DNA from: Pelobates cultripes
Taxonomy: Eukaryota; Chordata; Amphibia; Anura; Pelobatidae
Assembly (NCBI GenBank): GCA_933207985.1
Contig: OW240915.1
Coordinates: 278,923,953-278,987,952, forward strand
Direction: 5' to 3'
DNA: 64,000 nt
The notes under the pieces were generated by a model, which was given only the letters and a program-made list of their open reading frames with translations, was not told the DNA's origin and did no database searches. Made by a program: the position numbers and the translations under genes. This document shows positions 1 to 12,450 of the stretch, one piece after another; positions within the stretch are counted from its first letter, which is position 1; each line of letters begins with the position of its first letter.

Positions 1-1478
1 TCCTGTCTCAAGAATGGGTTAATTTTTACTGCAGTCATTGTCAGCCAAGCCCCCCCAAAGCTTACTGTACTCATATTTGGTAAGTGTCCGTGCTGCTAGG
101 GTTAACCTTTAGAATCTTGCTGCATCCAACACTCCATATCTTGCTATGCAGAGCTATTTGAACTTGCTTCCTTTGTTGTCCCAATGCAAAGCTATAAACA
201 CGCTCTCTTTCAGCAGCACATGGCTAGCTCTGGGCTCAGGACTGCCAACATTTTGCTCAAGATTGCTGCCAATTTCTGCTTGCCAACAGCCCTCCTTACC
301 CCAAAACATGGCACCCCAGGGACCCACCTTACAGGGCCACTTCAGATCCCTCTCTCCATGACATGTGGGTCTCCCATGTTCCTTGTGTTCTCCTTCTCTG
401 TGTGATTTGCCTCTGTCCACAGCCACTGGTCTCATCTCAGAGCCTGGGGCATCTTCACATGGAGTCCCCTCACTCCTATTAGGCACAGAGCGCTTACTCA
501 GGCGCCGAGACTGCATGGTCCTCTCCTGCCTCAGGTTGCATCCAGGAGCAGCTACTCACCCGAGTAGGCACACACCCACCCATCCACTGCTCAGTACCTC
601 CTCCCATGCCATGAAAAGCCAGCCCCAGGAATTCCCTGTCACACCAGCTGTGTGAGTTACTCACAAAGACCCCCAAAACCAAATAAACACAGCAAGAGGA
701 AAACCTGGAGTGGAGCTGTCTCCTGGAAGGTGACAGATAGGGCAGGCACTTGGAAGTCACATTGCATTGTTATTGTGTGGAGATGGGGCTTTCTGATGAC
801 AATGGGGACATGGAGGCAGGTTAAGATGTGTGGGTATGCCTGGGCACCTTTCTATTTAGTGGGTAATAAGACCGTATAGATTGCTACTGTAATAAACTGC
901 AGACCCCTTTATCAGCAAACTTACCATGTGTCCTGATCAGATGCAACTGTTACTGGTTTATGTTGTGTGACTGAAAAGGTAACTGTAGCAGCCCAGCTGT
1001 TGCACACCATCACTCTCACAAGTCTCAGGCAGCCACCGAGAACAGCTGGAATGCTCGAGATTTCATATCATTCTAGAGTACAGTGAAAACATGATATGTA
1101 TTGGTATTCATTTTGGCATCTATCGAGGCATGGACCAAACCTACCTTCAGTGATACTTTAAATATAAGCCTTTCTACAAATAGAAACAAAATTAGCATGA
1201 TGGACACACCTGGCACAGAAACACTACAATAGAAGAACCAGCCAAGCCATGTTTAATTGGAAAATCTTTTGAGATAAACTTTTTAATGATTGCAGTCAAT
1301 ATAAAAATGTTGTGTCAAAACTGTCTATGGGGCTTATTCGCTAAATTGCAAATTGTGACGAAGTAGCAAAGAACTACTATACAGTTTAGTGATTAACCCC
1401 CTTTGCATTTTTCTGTAAATTTCTCAAAAATTTGCCTCGTGTTCCAGATCTGGAGGACTTTCCCAAACTTCCTCACTT
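1..1478. other. No gene recognised
   Basis: Mostly non-repetitive sequence. Short overlapping frames around 150-880 show no domain, splice-site pattern or family resemblance. Around 1330 and 1800 are phrases (attcgctaaattgcaaattg and ttatttactaaacagcaaattgc) that recur in the window and look like small MITE ends. Confidence 0.4.
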
Positions 1479-1733
1479 GGGCCTCGATTTAGTATTGTCA
1501 AATAAGCTTTTCAAATGATTTTTAAATATTTTGGGATAAGCATTTAAAATGATTTCATATTTTGAAAATATTTTAATGTTGCAATATTTGATCATTTCTG
1601 ATATATGGATATATTTCTGTTATATATGATGTATTTTTAATAATTTAATATTTGAAAAAAATCATTTTAAAAGTTTATCCAAAAATATTATATTAATTGA
1701 TAAGCTCATCCAGAAATATTAAATCAAGGCCTT
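1479..1733. mobile_element. AT-rich palindromic MITE
   Basis: The left end reads ttgggcctcgattta and the right end, reverse-complemented, ccaaggccttgattta; the arms continue imperfectly (tcaaatgattttta against ttttaaaatgattttt). No coding capacity. The family is not recognised. Confidence 0.6.
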
Positions 1734-3207
1734 GGTGTTTTGAGACAATCATATACTAGAAATTATATGGCGGGAAGTCCCTGGACCAAGAGGGATTTAT
1801 TTACTAAACAGCAAATTGCAGTAAATTCAAAACAAAATTGCTAAATAAAGGCAATATGAAATGATTTAGAAAAAAAATCTTTATTTCAGCTGTAGTCACA
1901 GCTTGGCTATTTAAGTATAAATTTTTAAATTTACATTTCAATTCTCTGCGATTTGTGGAATACACCATTGTACACCATGTGTCATCATGTAAAATGAAAG
2001 GAACCCTCTTACTTTTTTAGCAAGACATGTTTACTTACTTTTAAAATACATTTATTTTTTAGCAGGACATGTTTAGGGAAAAAGATATCGTCAAGGTGTT
2101 TAAAAATGAAACCTGGGATACATTTTTGAAAACTGCTACAAATTATCGATCTACATTGCAATAAAGGAGAATGGTTACAAACAGGCAGCAAGGTGGTACC
2201 TTGACCCTGCTCGACGGAGTCACATCTTCCCGGATTAATCTCCTTTATGAGTTAGAGGATATAAACTGAATTGCACTTACTTTCACATGTGGTGGCAGTA
2301 TGAAAAGATTGCTTTGTTTTTGAGAGATTTTTTAGACTTTTGAGCCATGCATTGGACATGCTCCTGAGACCTGACCCCACACTGGTTCTTCTAAATGGGC
2401 TTCCTCGTCTCCACACCGGACCTCGGATACATTGAGACTATGCCATAAATTATGTACCGCTGCTAGGCTGTGCTTTGCTCATAGATTGAAGAAAGATGTC
2501 CCCAGATTTGGAATGCTGTTGAAGAAAATCTGTTTTGTCTATAATATGTAGGACATATTGATTGATTTCCTGGGCAACCTCTAAACCACATAATAAAACA
2601 TATAACCCTACTAGGAGTACATGGCTTTGCTTTCCCACCAATTTTTTTGGGGGGGAGGGGAGGTGATGGTTGCAATTTTCATATTGTTATTGAGTGAGCA
2701 ATGTTTTATTTTAGATTTTTCAACTAGTAGAAGGCCCGTTTTTTTTTTTTTGTGGATTTCTAATAATTGTTTTGCGTTTCCTTCATTTTCAATTTCTTAG
2801 CCCGCTGGAGTTTTTGGCGATGGTTTCTAAAAATTATAAAAATTTAGAAATGAAGAAAAAATCACATGGCGTTCGTCATAAAACAGTACTTTTGCTCTAC
2901 TCGAGACATACGATAAAGTTCGAGATGTGTTTAAGATTATTGAAAGAGTTAGTTTTTTGCTAGTTTAATTTATATATGTGCTTCCTTCTCTAGAGATATG
3001 TTCAAATTCAAGGTTCATTATATGATTTTTAAATTTGTACAACGTGTTCAAGTTTATAAAAAAATCTGTTATTCACTAAAATCCAACAAAATCTGATGAA
3101 AATGGCTGACTTCCAACCAGAATGGCAATTTTCATATGGTGGTGGCAGAAGGGGATATTAGGATGTGTCTGCCCTACCCTTCTTTATATAATAGCCCCAC
3201 ACGCTGG
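1734..3207. other. No gene recognised
   Basis: AT-rich intergenic DNA with homopolymer runs near 2645 and 2740. Nothing coding or structured enough to name. Confidence 0.4.
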
Positions 3208-4122
3208 GAGGGACAGATCCAGAACTTAATTTCGGGAGGGGCACTAGTAGATTATTTAAAAGAACAATTCAGGCACAATAACCACTACCGCATGTAGTGG
3301 TTATGGTGTCAGTAGTGCCGTAGTGCCCACCCAGAATAAGTAGTCAAACTGTTTTAGAACAGTTTGACAACTTATCTGGGGTCTGCCAGGATAGAGATGT
3401 AGCAGGGTATAGGGTCCAATGTGTGTGTGTGTGTGTGTGTGTGTGAGTGGTGCAATTTGTGTTTGTGTGAGGGTGCACTTTTTGTGTGTGAGGGGTACAG
3501 TGTGTCTGTGAGGAGTACAGTGTGTGAGTGAGGGGTACAGTGTGTGAGTGAGAGGTACAGTGTTTTTGTGAGGGGTACAGTGTTTGCGTGGGGCGGGCAA
3601 TGTGCGTGGGGGGCAGTGTGTGTGTAAAAGTTATTGTGTGTGGGGGTAGGCAGGCAGATTATTAAATATATATACATTTGTTTGTTTTTTACATTCAAAA
3701 TCTTTATATCCCCCATCCCTTACATTTCTCATCCCTTCTTACCATTGCCTGGGAGGCGGGATCTTTCTCAAGCCCTGGTGGTCCAGTGGAGAATCCCTGG
3801 CGGCTTTAGTGAGAGTGAACTCTAGCCTGCAGCTCCTGGACTAGAGTTCACTCTTGTGAGATCCGGAGCGTTGCCACGGTAATTGCAATGCTTCATGCTC
3901 GCCAGAGGAGGAATCGGAGGAGCTGCAGGCTGAGCTCCCAAGTCATCTCTCGCTCCCCTGACGGATGCCCAGCAAGGTGCCTGCGGACTGGTGAGGGAGA
4001 TCTCTGATCTCCCCTCCGGTCCGTGAAGGAACATAGCAGGGGAGAGCAATTGAGAGCATCGGTTCTTTACTATTTTCAGGAGGGGGTTAGCCCCATTGCC
4101 CCTCCCATGGGATCTGCCACTG
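3208..4122. mobile_element. hAT-like non-autonomous element with internal GT/minisatellite
   Basis: The left end (gagggacagatcc...gggaggggca) pairs with the right end (tgcccctcccatgggatctgccactg, reverse complement CAGTGGCAGATCCCATGGG), giving hAT-like CAGTGGC-type termini. Flanking 8-mers match only 5 of 8, so the target duplication is weak. Inside are a (GT)n run, a ~21-bp minisatellite and a 14-bp inverted repeat (3809-3823 and 3841-3854). Confidence 0.45.
3419..3600. repeat. (GT)n microsatellite and ~21-bp minisatellite
   Basis: About 13 GT units followed by five or six imperfect copies of a unit close to gtgtgagtgaggggtacagt. The length varies through small substitutions. The opposite-strand frames here are low-complexity Thr/His/Pro and not genes. 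Confidence 0.85.
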
Positions 4123-5123
4123 CCTGCTTGCCATGGTTTGGGGCTGAGGAGTGATCTGTATAATCCCTGTTTTTTTAATCTAGAGGCCCACCCGATGTCA
4201 TGCCACCTATTTTACAGGTCTCTCTAGCAACTGGGTAGCAATGGCTGGCCAGTCGCTAATTTAAAACATTTAGTAGATATTCCCACCCCCGGCTATGCAT
4301 TGGTTAAAAACCTCCCCCATAAGGTTTTTAAAATGGGCAGCTAATAAATAGCTGATCCTCACATCACCAAAGGCTCTTTAACTATCTGCCATCTGGCTGC
4401 TAGCATTGCTATCAAGTACAGTATCTCACAAAAGTGAATACATCCCTCACATTTTTGTAAATATTTTATTATATCTTTCCATGTGACAACACTGAAGAAA
4501 TGACACTCTGCTACAATGTAAAGTAGCAAGTGTACTTTACATTACTTTAATTTACTTTACTGTATAACAGTGTAAATTTGCTGTCCCCTCAAAGTAATTC
4601 AACACACAGCCATTAATGTTTAAACCGTTGGCAACAAATGTCAGTACACCCCTAACTGGAAATGTCAATATTTTGTGTGACCACCATTAATTTCCAGCAC
4701 TGCTTTAACCCTCATGGGCATTTAGTTCACCAGAGCTTCACAGGTTGCCACTGGAGTCCTCTTCCACTCCTCCATGTCGACATCACGGAACTAGTGAATG
4801 TGAGAGCTTGCGCTCCCCCACCTTCCGTTTGAGGATGCCCCACAGATGCTCAATAGGGTTTAGATCTGGAGATGCCTTGGCCAGTCCATCACCTTTACCT
4901 TCAGCTTCTTTAGCAAGGCAGTGGTCATCTTGGAGATATATTTCGGGTCGTTATCATGTTGGAATACTGCTCTGCGGCCCAGTCTCCGAAGGGAGGAGAT
5001 TATGCTCTGCTTCAGTATGTCACAGTACATGTTAATGGTTCCCTCAATGAACTGCAGCACTCATGCAGGCCCGGACCATTTCATTCCCACCAACATGCTT
5101 GACTGTAGGCAAGACACACTTGT

Positions 5124-5795
5124 AGACAAATTCACACGGTAATCTGTGTTCACAAAGGCGCTTAAAACAAATTAGAAAGTGCTCTTAGTGCAGCGGCTCT
5201 CACACAAAAATAGGTACTCTTAAAACCTATTACAGTACAATCCAAATAAATACACTATATACACACAAACATGCAATAGTGAAAAAGTGTGTAGCGCTCA
5301 GCAATTATCACTTACTCCCAATATTGCTTTAGGGTTTGTAAGGTATCTGGGTAGTCCTTGTTGCAATCACAATAAGTTCCTCAAAGAGAACAGAGAATAA
5401 AACAGGTGGAAATCGCCCTGGTGTTGAAATCCTTATGATTAAAGTGACAAATATAAACAGAAAGGTGAAGGTTGCTTCTCACCTGGAAAAGAGCCTGTAA
5501 CTTGGCTCTGAGTATAACAGCTTATGAGTCTTGTTAAAGGGATGACTCTTGCCCTCTTTTAGCAAGATAGAAGATGTCCCAAGTGTATGTATTAAAATTA
5601 AATTTATTGCAAACATAAAAACATCAATAAAATTCATACATTACACTGGTATCTTGTCCAAAACGCGTTTCGCCGACCTCTCTCGGCTTTCTCAATTGAG
5701 AAATATTGGGGAGTAAGTGATAATTGCTGAGCGCTACTCACTTTTTCACTATTGCATGTTTGTGTGTATATAGTGTATATAGTGTATTTATTTAG
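5124..5795 (-). mobile_element. Inverted-repeat retroelement with hammerhead-like motif (Penelope-like candidate)
   Basis: Inserted into the Tc1 copy and flanked by an exact 13-bp direct repeat aagacacacttgt (5111-5123, 5796-5808). An arm at about 5229-5320 is repeated in inverse at 5703-5793. Read on the minus strand, the arm is followed directly by a hammerhead-like core and then an AT-rich stretch with AATAAA. Variable 10-15-bp duplications, inverted terminal segments and hammerheads are known for Penelope-like elements, so that class is inferred; no reverse transcriptase is present. Confidence 0.6.
5659..5695 (-). ncRNA. Hammerhead-ribozyme-like motif (degenerate)
   Basis: Minus strand: TTGAGAAA (family core CTGANGA), perfect 5-bp stem II GCCGA/TCGGC with loop GAGAGG, then GAAAC and GCGTTTT. 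The core has substitutions at conserved positions, so activity is doubtful, but the arrangement matches minimal hammerheads with a tiny stem III. Confidence 0.5.
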
Positions 5796-6745
5796 AAGAC
5801 ACACTTGTCTTTGTACTCCTCATCTGGTTGCCGCCACACACACTTGACACCATCTGAACCAAATAAGTTTATCTTGGTCTCATCGGACCACAGGACATGG
5901 TTCCAATAATCCATGTCATTAGTCTGCTTGTCTTTATAAAACGGTTTGCAGACTTTCTTGTGCATCATCTTTAGAAGAAGCTTCCTTTTGGGACGACAGC
6001 CATGCAGACCAATTTGATGCAGTGTGTGACGTATGGTCTGAGCACTGACAGGCTGACCCCCCACCCCTTCAACCTCTGCAGCAATGCTGGCAGCACTCAT
6101 ACGTCTATTTCTCAAAGACAACCTCTGGATATGACGCTGAGCATGTGCACTCAACTTCTTTGGTCGTCCATGGCAAAGCCCACCATGCTGCAGCTCAGTT
6201 TCAGGGTCTTAACAATCTTCTTATAGCTGAGGCAATGTTTATGTAGAACAACAATTTTATTTTCAGATCCTCAGAGAGTTCTTTGCCATGAGGTGGCATG
6301 TTGAACTTCCAGTGACCAGTATGAGAGAGTGTGAGAGCGATAACACCAAATTTAACACACCTACTCCCCATTCACACCTGAAACCTTGTAACACTAACGA
6401 GTCACATGACACCGGGGAGGGAAAATGGCTAATTGGGCCCAATGTGGACATTTCCATTTAAGGGTGTACTCATTTTTGTTGCCAACAGTTTAGACATTAA
6501 TGGCTGTGTGTTGAGTTATTTTGAGGGGACAGCAAATTTACACTGTTATACAGGCTGTATACTTACTACTTTACATTGTAGCACAGTGTCATTTCTTCAG
6601 TGTTTCTTCAGTGTTGTCACATGAAAAGATATAATAAAATATCTACAAAAATGTGAGGGGTGTACTCACATTTATGAGATACTGTATATAGTTCCGACTT
6701 TTAAAATACAGGTCTGGATTTGAAGCAGCTGGGCCCAGATTTTAA

Positions 6746-7092
6746 TGGGACACTATAGTAACCCAGACCACTTCAGCTCTTTGAAGTGGTCTGGGTGCAG
6801 TGTCCCAGGTCCCTTAACCCTGCAAAAGGTAATTATTGCAATTTTTAATAAACTGCAATAATTACCGTTGAGGGTTAACTCCACCTCAAGTGGCTCTCAA
6901 CACTAATGCAAACTCGGCCTTTGGAGGTGTACCTTGAACCAGTGACGAAAGACATTGGTGCTGGAAACAGGTAAGTGACAGACGGGGTTTTTAACCCCTT
7001 CTGCACTATGGTGGGGGGAGGAGGGCACAACAGAGGGGGGAGCTATAGTGGCCAGTAAAAACAACTTTTTTTCCTGGCACTGCAGTTTCTCT
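6746..7092. mobile_element. TTAA-flanked MITE
   Basis: TTAA on both sides (6742-6745, 7093-7096). The left end is tgggacactatagtaaccc and the right end ctggcactgcagtttctct. It contains an inner hairpin (cccagaccacttcag / tgaagtggtctggg). The ends resemble other members at 17.9, 34.4 and 60.8 kb. Confidence 0.65.
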
Positions 7093-7566
7093 TTAACTAT
7101 CCAGGGCTGGATTTCAGCAATCTGGTGACGATCAGTCTGGTTGAAATCTGGCCCAAATTTAAGCTCCGTTGCAAAATACGGACATTAGATGACTGTCACC
7201 TCAACGAATTTGTTAATATTATACTTCTTTCATCACGTTTTGAAAGAAAATTGATTTGAAAAAATAAATAAAATTTATTTGAAGTATATGTGATCTTCCC
7301 TCCTTCACTCCTTACACAGAAGTAAGGAAGTCACGATGCATGTATGTGGCTGAAAAATATTTTCATATACTAAAGTTAGTGATGAGATGGACAACGGCGA
7401 TTAGACATTCATCATCCCGTTGAAGGTTTCTTTGCACTGAAATCGTATTCCAACATGGAGTACTGCTTTCATGTTACTGGATACAAAATCAGAACAAAAT
7501 CACAATTGGTCTTAACTTAGTGCAACTCAGCAAATATTCTCCTGTGTACTCAGGCAACTCCCTTCA

Positions 7567-7846
7567 AGGAACACTGTACTCTTGTTGGATATGTCCATAA
7601 AGTGATATAAATGCCCCAACGGTCAACCAATCCCGTTAACAACACCACACTAGGTAAGGTTGGTTATGGTGATCAGAATATAAAGTTAAAGGATAGCTGA
7701 ATCACAGGACATGGGGTGTGGCTAAAAGATGCCCTTTTAAGCCCTCTAACATGATGAAAAAGTCAATTCAAAGGAAATGAGAAGTTATTGATTGCACTAT
7801 AAAGACTTAAATAAGATAAAGTTGTCATAGTGACTACAGTGTTCCT
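7567..7846. mobile_element. TTAA-type MITE (degenerate left flank)
   Basis: Left end aggaacactgtactcttg, right end gtcatagtgactacagtgttcct followed by TTAA (7847-7850); the left flank is TTCA. Same terminal pattern as the other TTAA MITEs. Confidence 0.55.
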
Positions 7847-8647
7847 TTAACTGGCTGTCAAAAAAAATCAACACTTCCTCCCTATGAGATGCAGTCTATT
7901 GGACGATCAACACATTTGATTGGTGCATTTATGGCAATGGATGTACGTTTGCAATTTAGGGGAAGGGAGGCAAAAAAAGGGAGATTGTCATCACAGAGAG
8001 AGAGGGGACTTCCGTTGGATAAAAGGGAAGCAATATTTGCTATTTTCTTTTATAAGGTTGGGCACCAGGCACCTATATGGTTAAAGTAACACTCCTCACT
8101 TTAACATGGATTGAAGGATTGTTTCGGGATTAAAAAATCACTAAAGTACAAAGTATTCTCTGAATGGGAAGTCAGTGATAGGCTGAGAGTTTCAGCTGAT
8201 GCTCTCAGCAGCCTCGTGGCTCACCCGTTCTCAGCAGTCTCAGGATACGGAACCCCAACTTCGGGGTTAAGTGGTTGGTTTTTTTTTACCGCTGAAGGTA
8301 AAAAGGCACCTAGACAATCCTGCCTACATAACTTAAATGAGCTGAAGTTTTTATAAAGGTGGGGGTGTTACTTTTACTCCTAAAGCATTTCAGCAAGTAG
8401 AAGTGCTTTACAGGTCTGGAGGGTCCCTTTATCCTGCCGATTCAGGAAGCTTGAGGCAATAAACACTGCTGTACAGGTGAATAAGGGTTAGTTTAAAAAA
8501 GAAAACTACAAATATATATATATATATATATACACACACATATTGTACTTCTCACTTGGCAATTCTTAATTAAAATGTCACACTCTGCCCCCCAATCCAC
8601 ACTCACCCCCCCAAAAAGTCACCCTGTCACTCTTACCCCCTACACAG

Positions 8648-8960
8648 TCCATGTGGGCGCCCATGACCCTGATACTGGTTCACTGCTGGTCCTTTTTGGT
8701 AGGTACAAACCACTGCATATCGGGAACACCACAAAAGACTTGCTATTTTGGAGATACTCTGACCCAGTTGTCTAGCCATCAATGTTTGGCCCTTGTTAAA
8801 GTCACTCAGATCTTTTTGCTTGCCCATTTATCATGCTTCCAATATATGAAATTCAAGAACTGACTGTCCACTTGCTGCCTAATATATTCCACCCCTTGAC
8901 ATGTGCCATTGTAACAATATAATCAATGTTATTCACTTTACCAGTCAGTGGTTTTAATGT
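8648..8960 (-). pseudogene. Tc1-like transposase N-terminal fragment
   Basis: A frame from 8827 reads [36 protein letters not shown], the paired helix-turn-helix start of a Tc1-like transposase, ending in GHGRPH (the GRP linker). The terminal segment cagtcagtggttttaatgt lies at 8944-8960. The rest is deleted. The C-terminal half of the same family occurs at 49.9-50.4 kb. Confidence 0.75.
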
Positions 8961-8999
8961 TAGTTACAAAACTGAAAAGAGATATGCATCCATCAAATT

Positions 9000-10965
9000 C
9001 AGCCTGTCACATCTGTTTTTGCGGTTGATCTAAAAAAGGGCCACCTCTTCAGATAGTGAATTCCACATCCTTATTGTTCTTATTGTAAAAATATATATTT
9101 AATTTGCCTTAGACTAAATCTCATTTCTTCCAGTCCAAATGCGTGACCTTGTGTTGTATATATAGTTCTGTTTATGAATATATGTCAAGTCAATGGATTG
9201 TATTGCCCCAAATATATTTGTATAAAGCCATCATATCTCAAGGGACACTATAGTCACCAGAACAACAACAGCTTATTGAATTTGTTCTGGTGAGTAGAAT
9301 CATTACCTTCAGGCTTTCTGCTGTAAACACTGTCTTTTCAGAGAAAATGCAGTGTTTACATTTCAGCCTAGTGATAACTTCCCTGGCCACTCCTCAGATG
9401 GATGTTAGAGATCCTTCCTGGGTCATGGCTGCCTAAAATGCATCCAAACATTCAGTGTCTCCTCCCTCTGCATGCAGACACTGTACCTTCCTTAGAGATT
9501 CATTGATTCAATTCATCTCTATGAGGAGATGCTGATTGGCCAGGGGCGTGTTTGAATTGTGCTGGCTCTGCCCCTGATCTGCCTCCTTGACAGTTTCAGC
9601 CAATCATATGGGGAAGCATTGTGATTGGATCAGGCCACCACTTCTGATGATGTCAGCAGACAACTTGCTAGTCTGAGACAAACAGCGTGCAGAGTTACAG
9701 CTTCAGGCTTAAATACTTGAAAGTAAGATTTTGCTATTTTTAGGGAGGGATGAGGGGCCCAGGGGGGCTAGATGGTGGCTTTAACACCATAGAGTCAGGA
9801 ATACATGTTTGTGTTCCTGACTCTATAGTACTCCTTTAAATATGTTAACCTTTCTTCATAACTAAAATGTTCCATTCCTTTTATTAATTTTGTAGCCCGT
9901 AATATCCTTCTTTAGAACAGGTGTCCAAAATTACACAGCATATTCAAGGTGTGGTATTATCAGTGATTTATAAGGATAACAATTAAATTTTTATCCTGAG
10001 AATTGATGTACCAATGATATACCTTACTGGCCTTAGCAACTCCCGATTGACATTGCCTGTTGCCGTCTATAATAATTCCCAAATCCTTTTCATGTGTTGT
10101 TATCCCTAATTCACTACCCTGCACATTCTTTACCATTTAGTGCATAACTTTGCATTTTACATCAAATCAAATTTTATCTGCCATTTGATTCAATCTATTT
10201 AAATCCCTTTGCAGCCAATAAATATCCTGCTCACATTGTGTTACTTTACAGAGCTTTCTGTCATCTGCAAATACTGAAACATGACTTTCAATGTCTATTT
10301 CAAGATCATTTATAAATATGTTAAATAGAAGCGGTCCCAAAACAGATCCCTGTGGGACACTAGTTACCACTTTTGTCCAGCTTGAAAATTTACCATTAAT
10401 GACAACTGTCTATACTCTATTTTTAAGCCAATGTTCTACCCAAGAACAAGAATTTTTATCTAGACCAATTTTATTTAGTTTGAATACTAACCTATTGTAA
10501 GGAACCATCTCAAATGCCTTGGCAAAAACCAAGTAGATCACATCCACTGCCACACCCTGATCTATACTTCTACTTCTTTGTAGAATGCAACAAGGTTTTA
10601 CATGATCTATGTTTCATAAAACCACGCTGATTATTGGCAATAATGTTCTTCCCAATGAATTTCTAAATAGTATCCCTTAATAATCTTTTCAATACTTTTC
10701 AAACCACGGATGTTAAGCTCACACGTCTATAATTTCCAGGACTAGATTTTGAACCTTTTTTGAATACAGGAACCACATCTGCCTTCCTCCAGTCCTCCGG
10801 TACACTTCCTGAAAGAAAAGAATCTTGAAAGATTAAAAACAGAGGTCAACTTATTTCCACACTTAGCTTCTTTAAGTACTCGTGGTTGAATATCGTCAGG
10901 CCCCAGAGTTTTGCTTATATTAACATTCTTTAGTTGCTGCAGCAACTTGTCTTGAGTCAATCACA
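9000..10965 (-). mobile_element. CR1/L2-like LINE remnant, split by a MITE
   Basis: Minus-strand reverse transcriptase pieces: ..NISKTLGPDDIQPRVLKE (10742-10960), then VPQGSVLGPLLFNIFINDL and FADDRKLCK with the F/YADD catalytic motif (10167-10370), then a degraded C-terminal part at 9000-9240. Many stops and frameshifts. Interrupted at 9241-9835 by a TTAA MITE. Confidence 0.8.
9241..9835. mobile_element. TTAA-type MITE inside the LINE remnant
   Basis: Left end agggacactatagtcacc, right end gactctatagtactcct followed by TTAA (9836-9839). LINE sequence continues on both sides, so the MITE is younger than the LINE. Confidence 0.65.
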
Positions 10966-12448
10966 GTTTTATTTGCAGCAATCATTTGCATATCTCTTGC
11001 ATTAGGATTATATATATGTGCATGCCAGTAGCCCACGGTCAAAGGGATCGCCGCTGCAGCCGGGCACACTGGAGTAACGTGCCCGGGCACATCGTCGACC
11101 CATGTGACAGTGGTAGGTATGCCACTAGTTTGACATGCATGGTCTACAACAACATTTTGCAGGATCAGACTTCTTCTTTGACTGGTTACTCATAGAATAC
11201 ATTGACATTCAATTGTTCCCCATAAACAGATAATATTGCATGATGATGGTCCATTACTGTGGTGAAAGGATTGGTCAGAAAATACTCACAAGACATAGTT
11301 GCTGCACTGTAATTGGCATTGTCATCAGCGACAGCGTTCCTCACGTGCTACTGCTGAATGAACGAAAGGTCTCAAACAACATTCATTCAGTGGTCTATTC
11401 GTTAATTCAGTCGATTGTTATATGGCAATTCATATTCATTTTTATGCAAAATCAATGGGGAAAAACATTTTTTGGTTCATTTTACCATTTGTCTCGAAAA
11501 ATGTTGGGCCCAGTTTCATTAAAATGATAATGTCAAAAGTCTTGTCAAACTGTATTAGTTTGATGAGATTATTACTTATTTTGGAATTCCGCAGCACTTT
11601 ACATTATTATAAAGGAGGAAATTGAACAATAAATTAGACAATTACAAAATATTACAGGAATAATAGGTTGAGGAGTACGCTGCTCAAATGAGCTTCTGTT
11701 ATAGCATTTATCGATAAATGAGTCAGTGATTTCAATACTGAGTTCCGAATACAACTCAGAATTAAAAAATTAATTTCCAAATTTAACCGACTAAATTCTG
11801 ATATTAATATAAGGCAATTCTCGTGCAATTTTAAACCTCATGTGCATGCTGGAGAAATAGGAGTATAGAAATTTAGACATTTATCAAATTGACCTAAACT
11901 GGGCACAAATGCCCTGCTGGTACAAACAAATCAAATTCCTTTTAATCCACGTCCAAACGAATCAATCCACCCCAGACATACCTGTGTAGTCTTATTTAAC
12001 GAATAAAGGAATTTCATTTGTTTTTGTTTTTTTTCTGGCATGAAAAAATTTGTACATACATGCCTGAGGTAACCCAACGGCACTCCCCCGGCTTGGTTTC
12101 ATGAGTTACAGTAGGGTAATAGATAAGCGTGCACCTTTTATATATAATGAACTGTTGAACAAACATATAACAACATTCAGCTTGATTAAGTAGTTAATAT
12201 GTTATAGTTCAATCGTAGTAAACTGCTTGTCTTCTCTAGATAACCTGGAGTGAGCTAGTAACTTTGATTAACATCGAAATGCAGGTATATATGTCTAGTG
12301 CGCACTATTGTTACGTAACACCTGTTATTCACGGCTGGTTAATGACAACATGCACATATTAGTTCTACCAGTGGATTCACTAAGGTAATGTTAGTGTCTC
12401 AACTTTTATCCCATAGGTAGGCCACATATATCCCATAGGTAGACAACA
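10966..12448. other. No gene recognised
   Basis: AT-rich intergenic DNA with a short GC-rich patch near 11030-11110. A small direct repeat tatcccataggtag occurs at about 12408 and 12429. Nothing coding is supported. Confidence 0.4.
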
Positions 12449-12450
12449 TA

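Larger units (their letters stand above)
4715..6300 (-). pseudogene. Tc1 transposase pseudogene (split, multiple stops)
   Basis: Minus-strand frame starting near 6300 (MPPHGKELSEDLK), then the RHIQRLSLRNRRMSA helix-turn-helix region, a WSDETKINLFG block with the first catalytic Asp (5792-6154 segment), the nested insertion, and a FQHDNDPKYISK block with the second Asp at 4860-5060. A stop follows MDWPRHLQI where the PDLNPIEHLW motif is expected. Frame breaks near the N-terminus and the 672-bp insertion mean no active enzyme. Confidence 0.85.
4419..6684 (-). mobile_element. Tc1/mariner copy interrupted by a 672-bp insertion
   Basis: Flanked by TA (4417-4418, 6685-6686). Inverted ends cagtatctcacaaaagtg and the complement of the right end (cagtatctcataaatgtg) continue into ...cctcacatttttgtaaatattttattatatctt on both sides. 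Removing the insertion at 5124-5795 and one copy of its 13-bp target duplication leaves 1581 bp, the usual Tc1 length. Confidence 0.92.

Noticed and set aside
365..655. 96-codon frame near the window start
   Set aside because: Low-complexity composition, overlapped by frames on both strands, with no splice signals or recognisable family.
3301..3716. Thr/His/Pro-rich frames of about 100 codons
   Set aside because: They read through a GT and 21-bp minisatellite.
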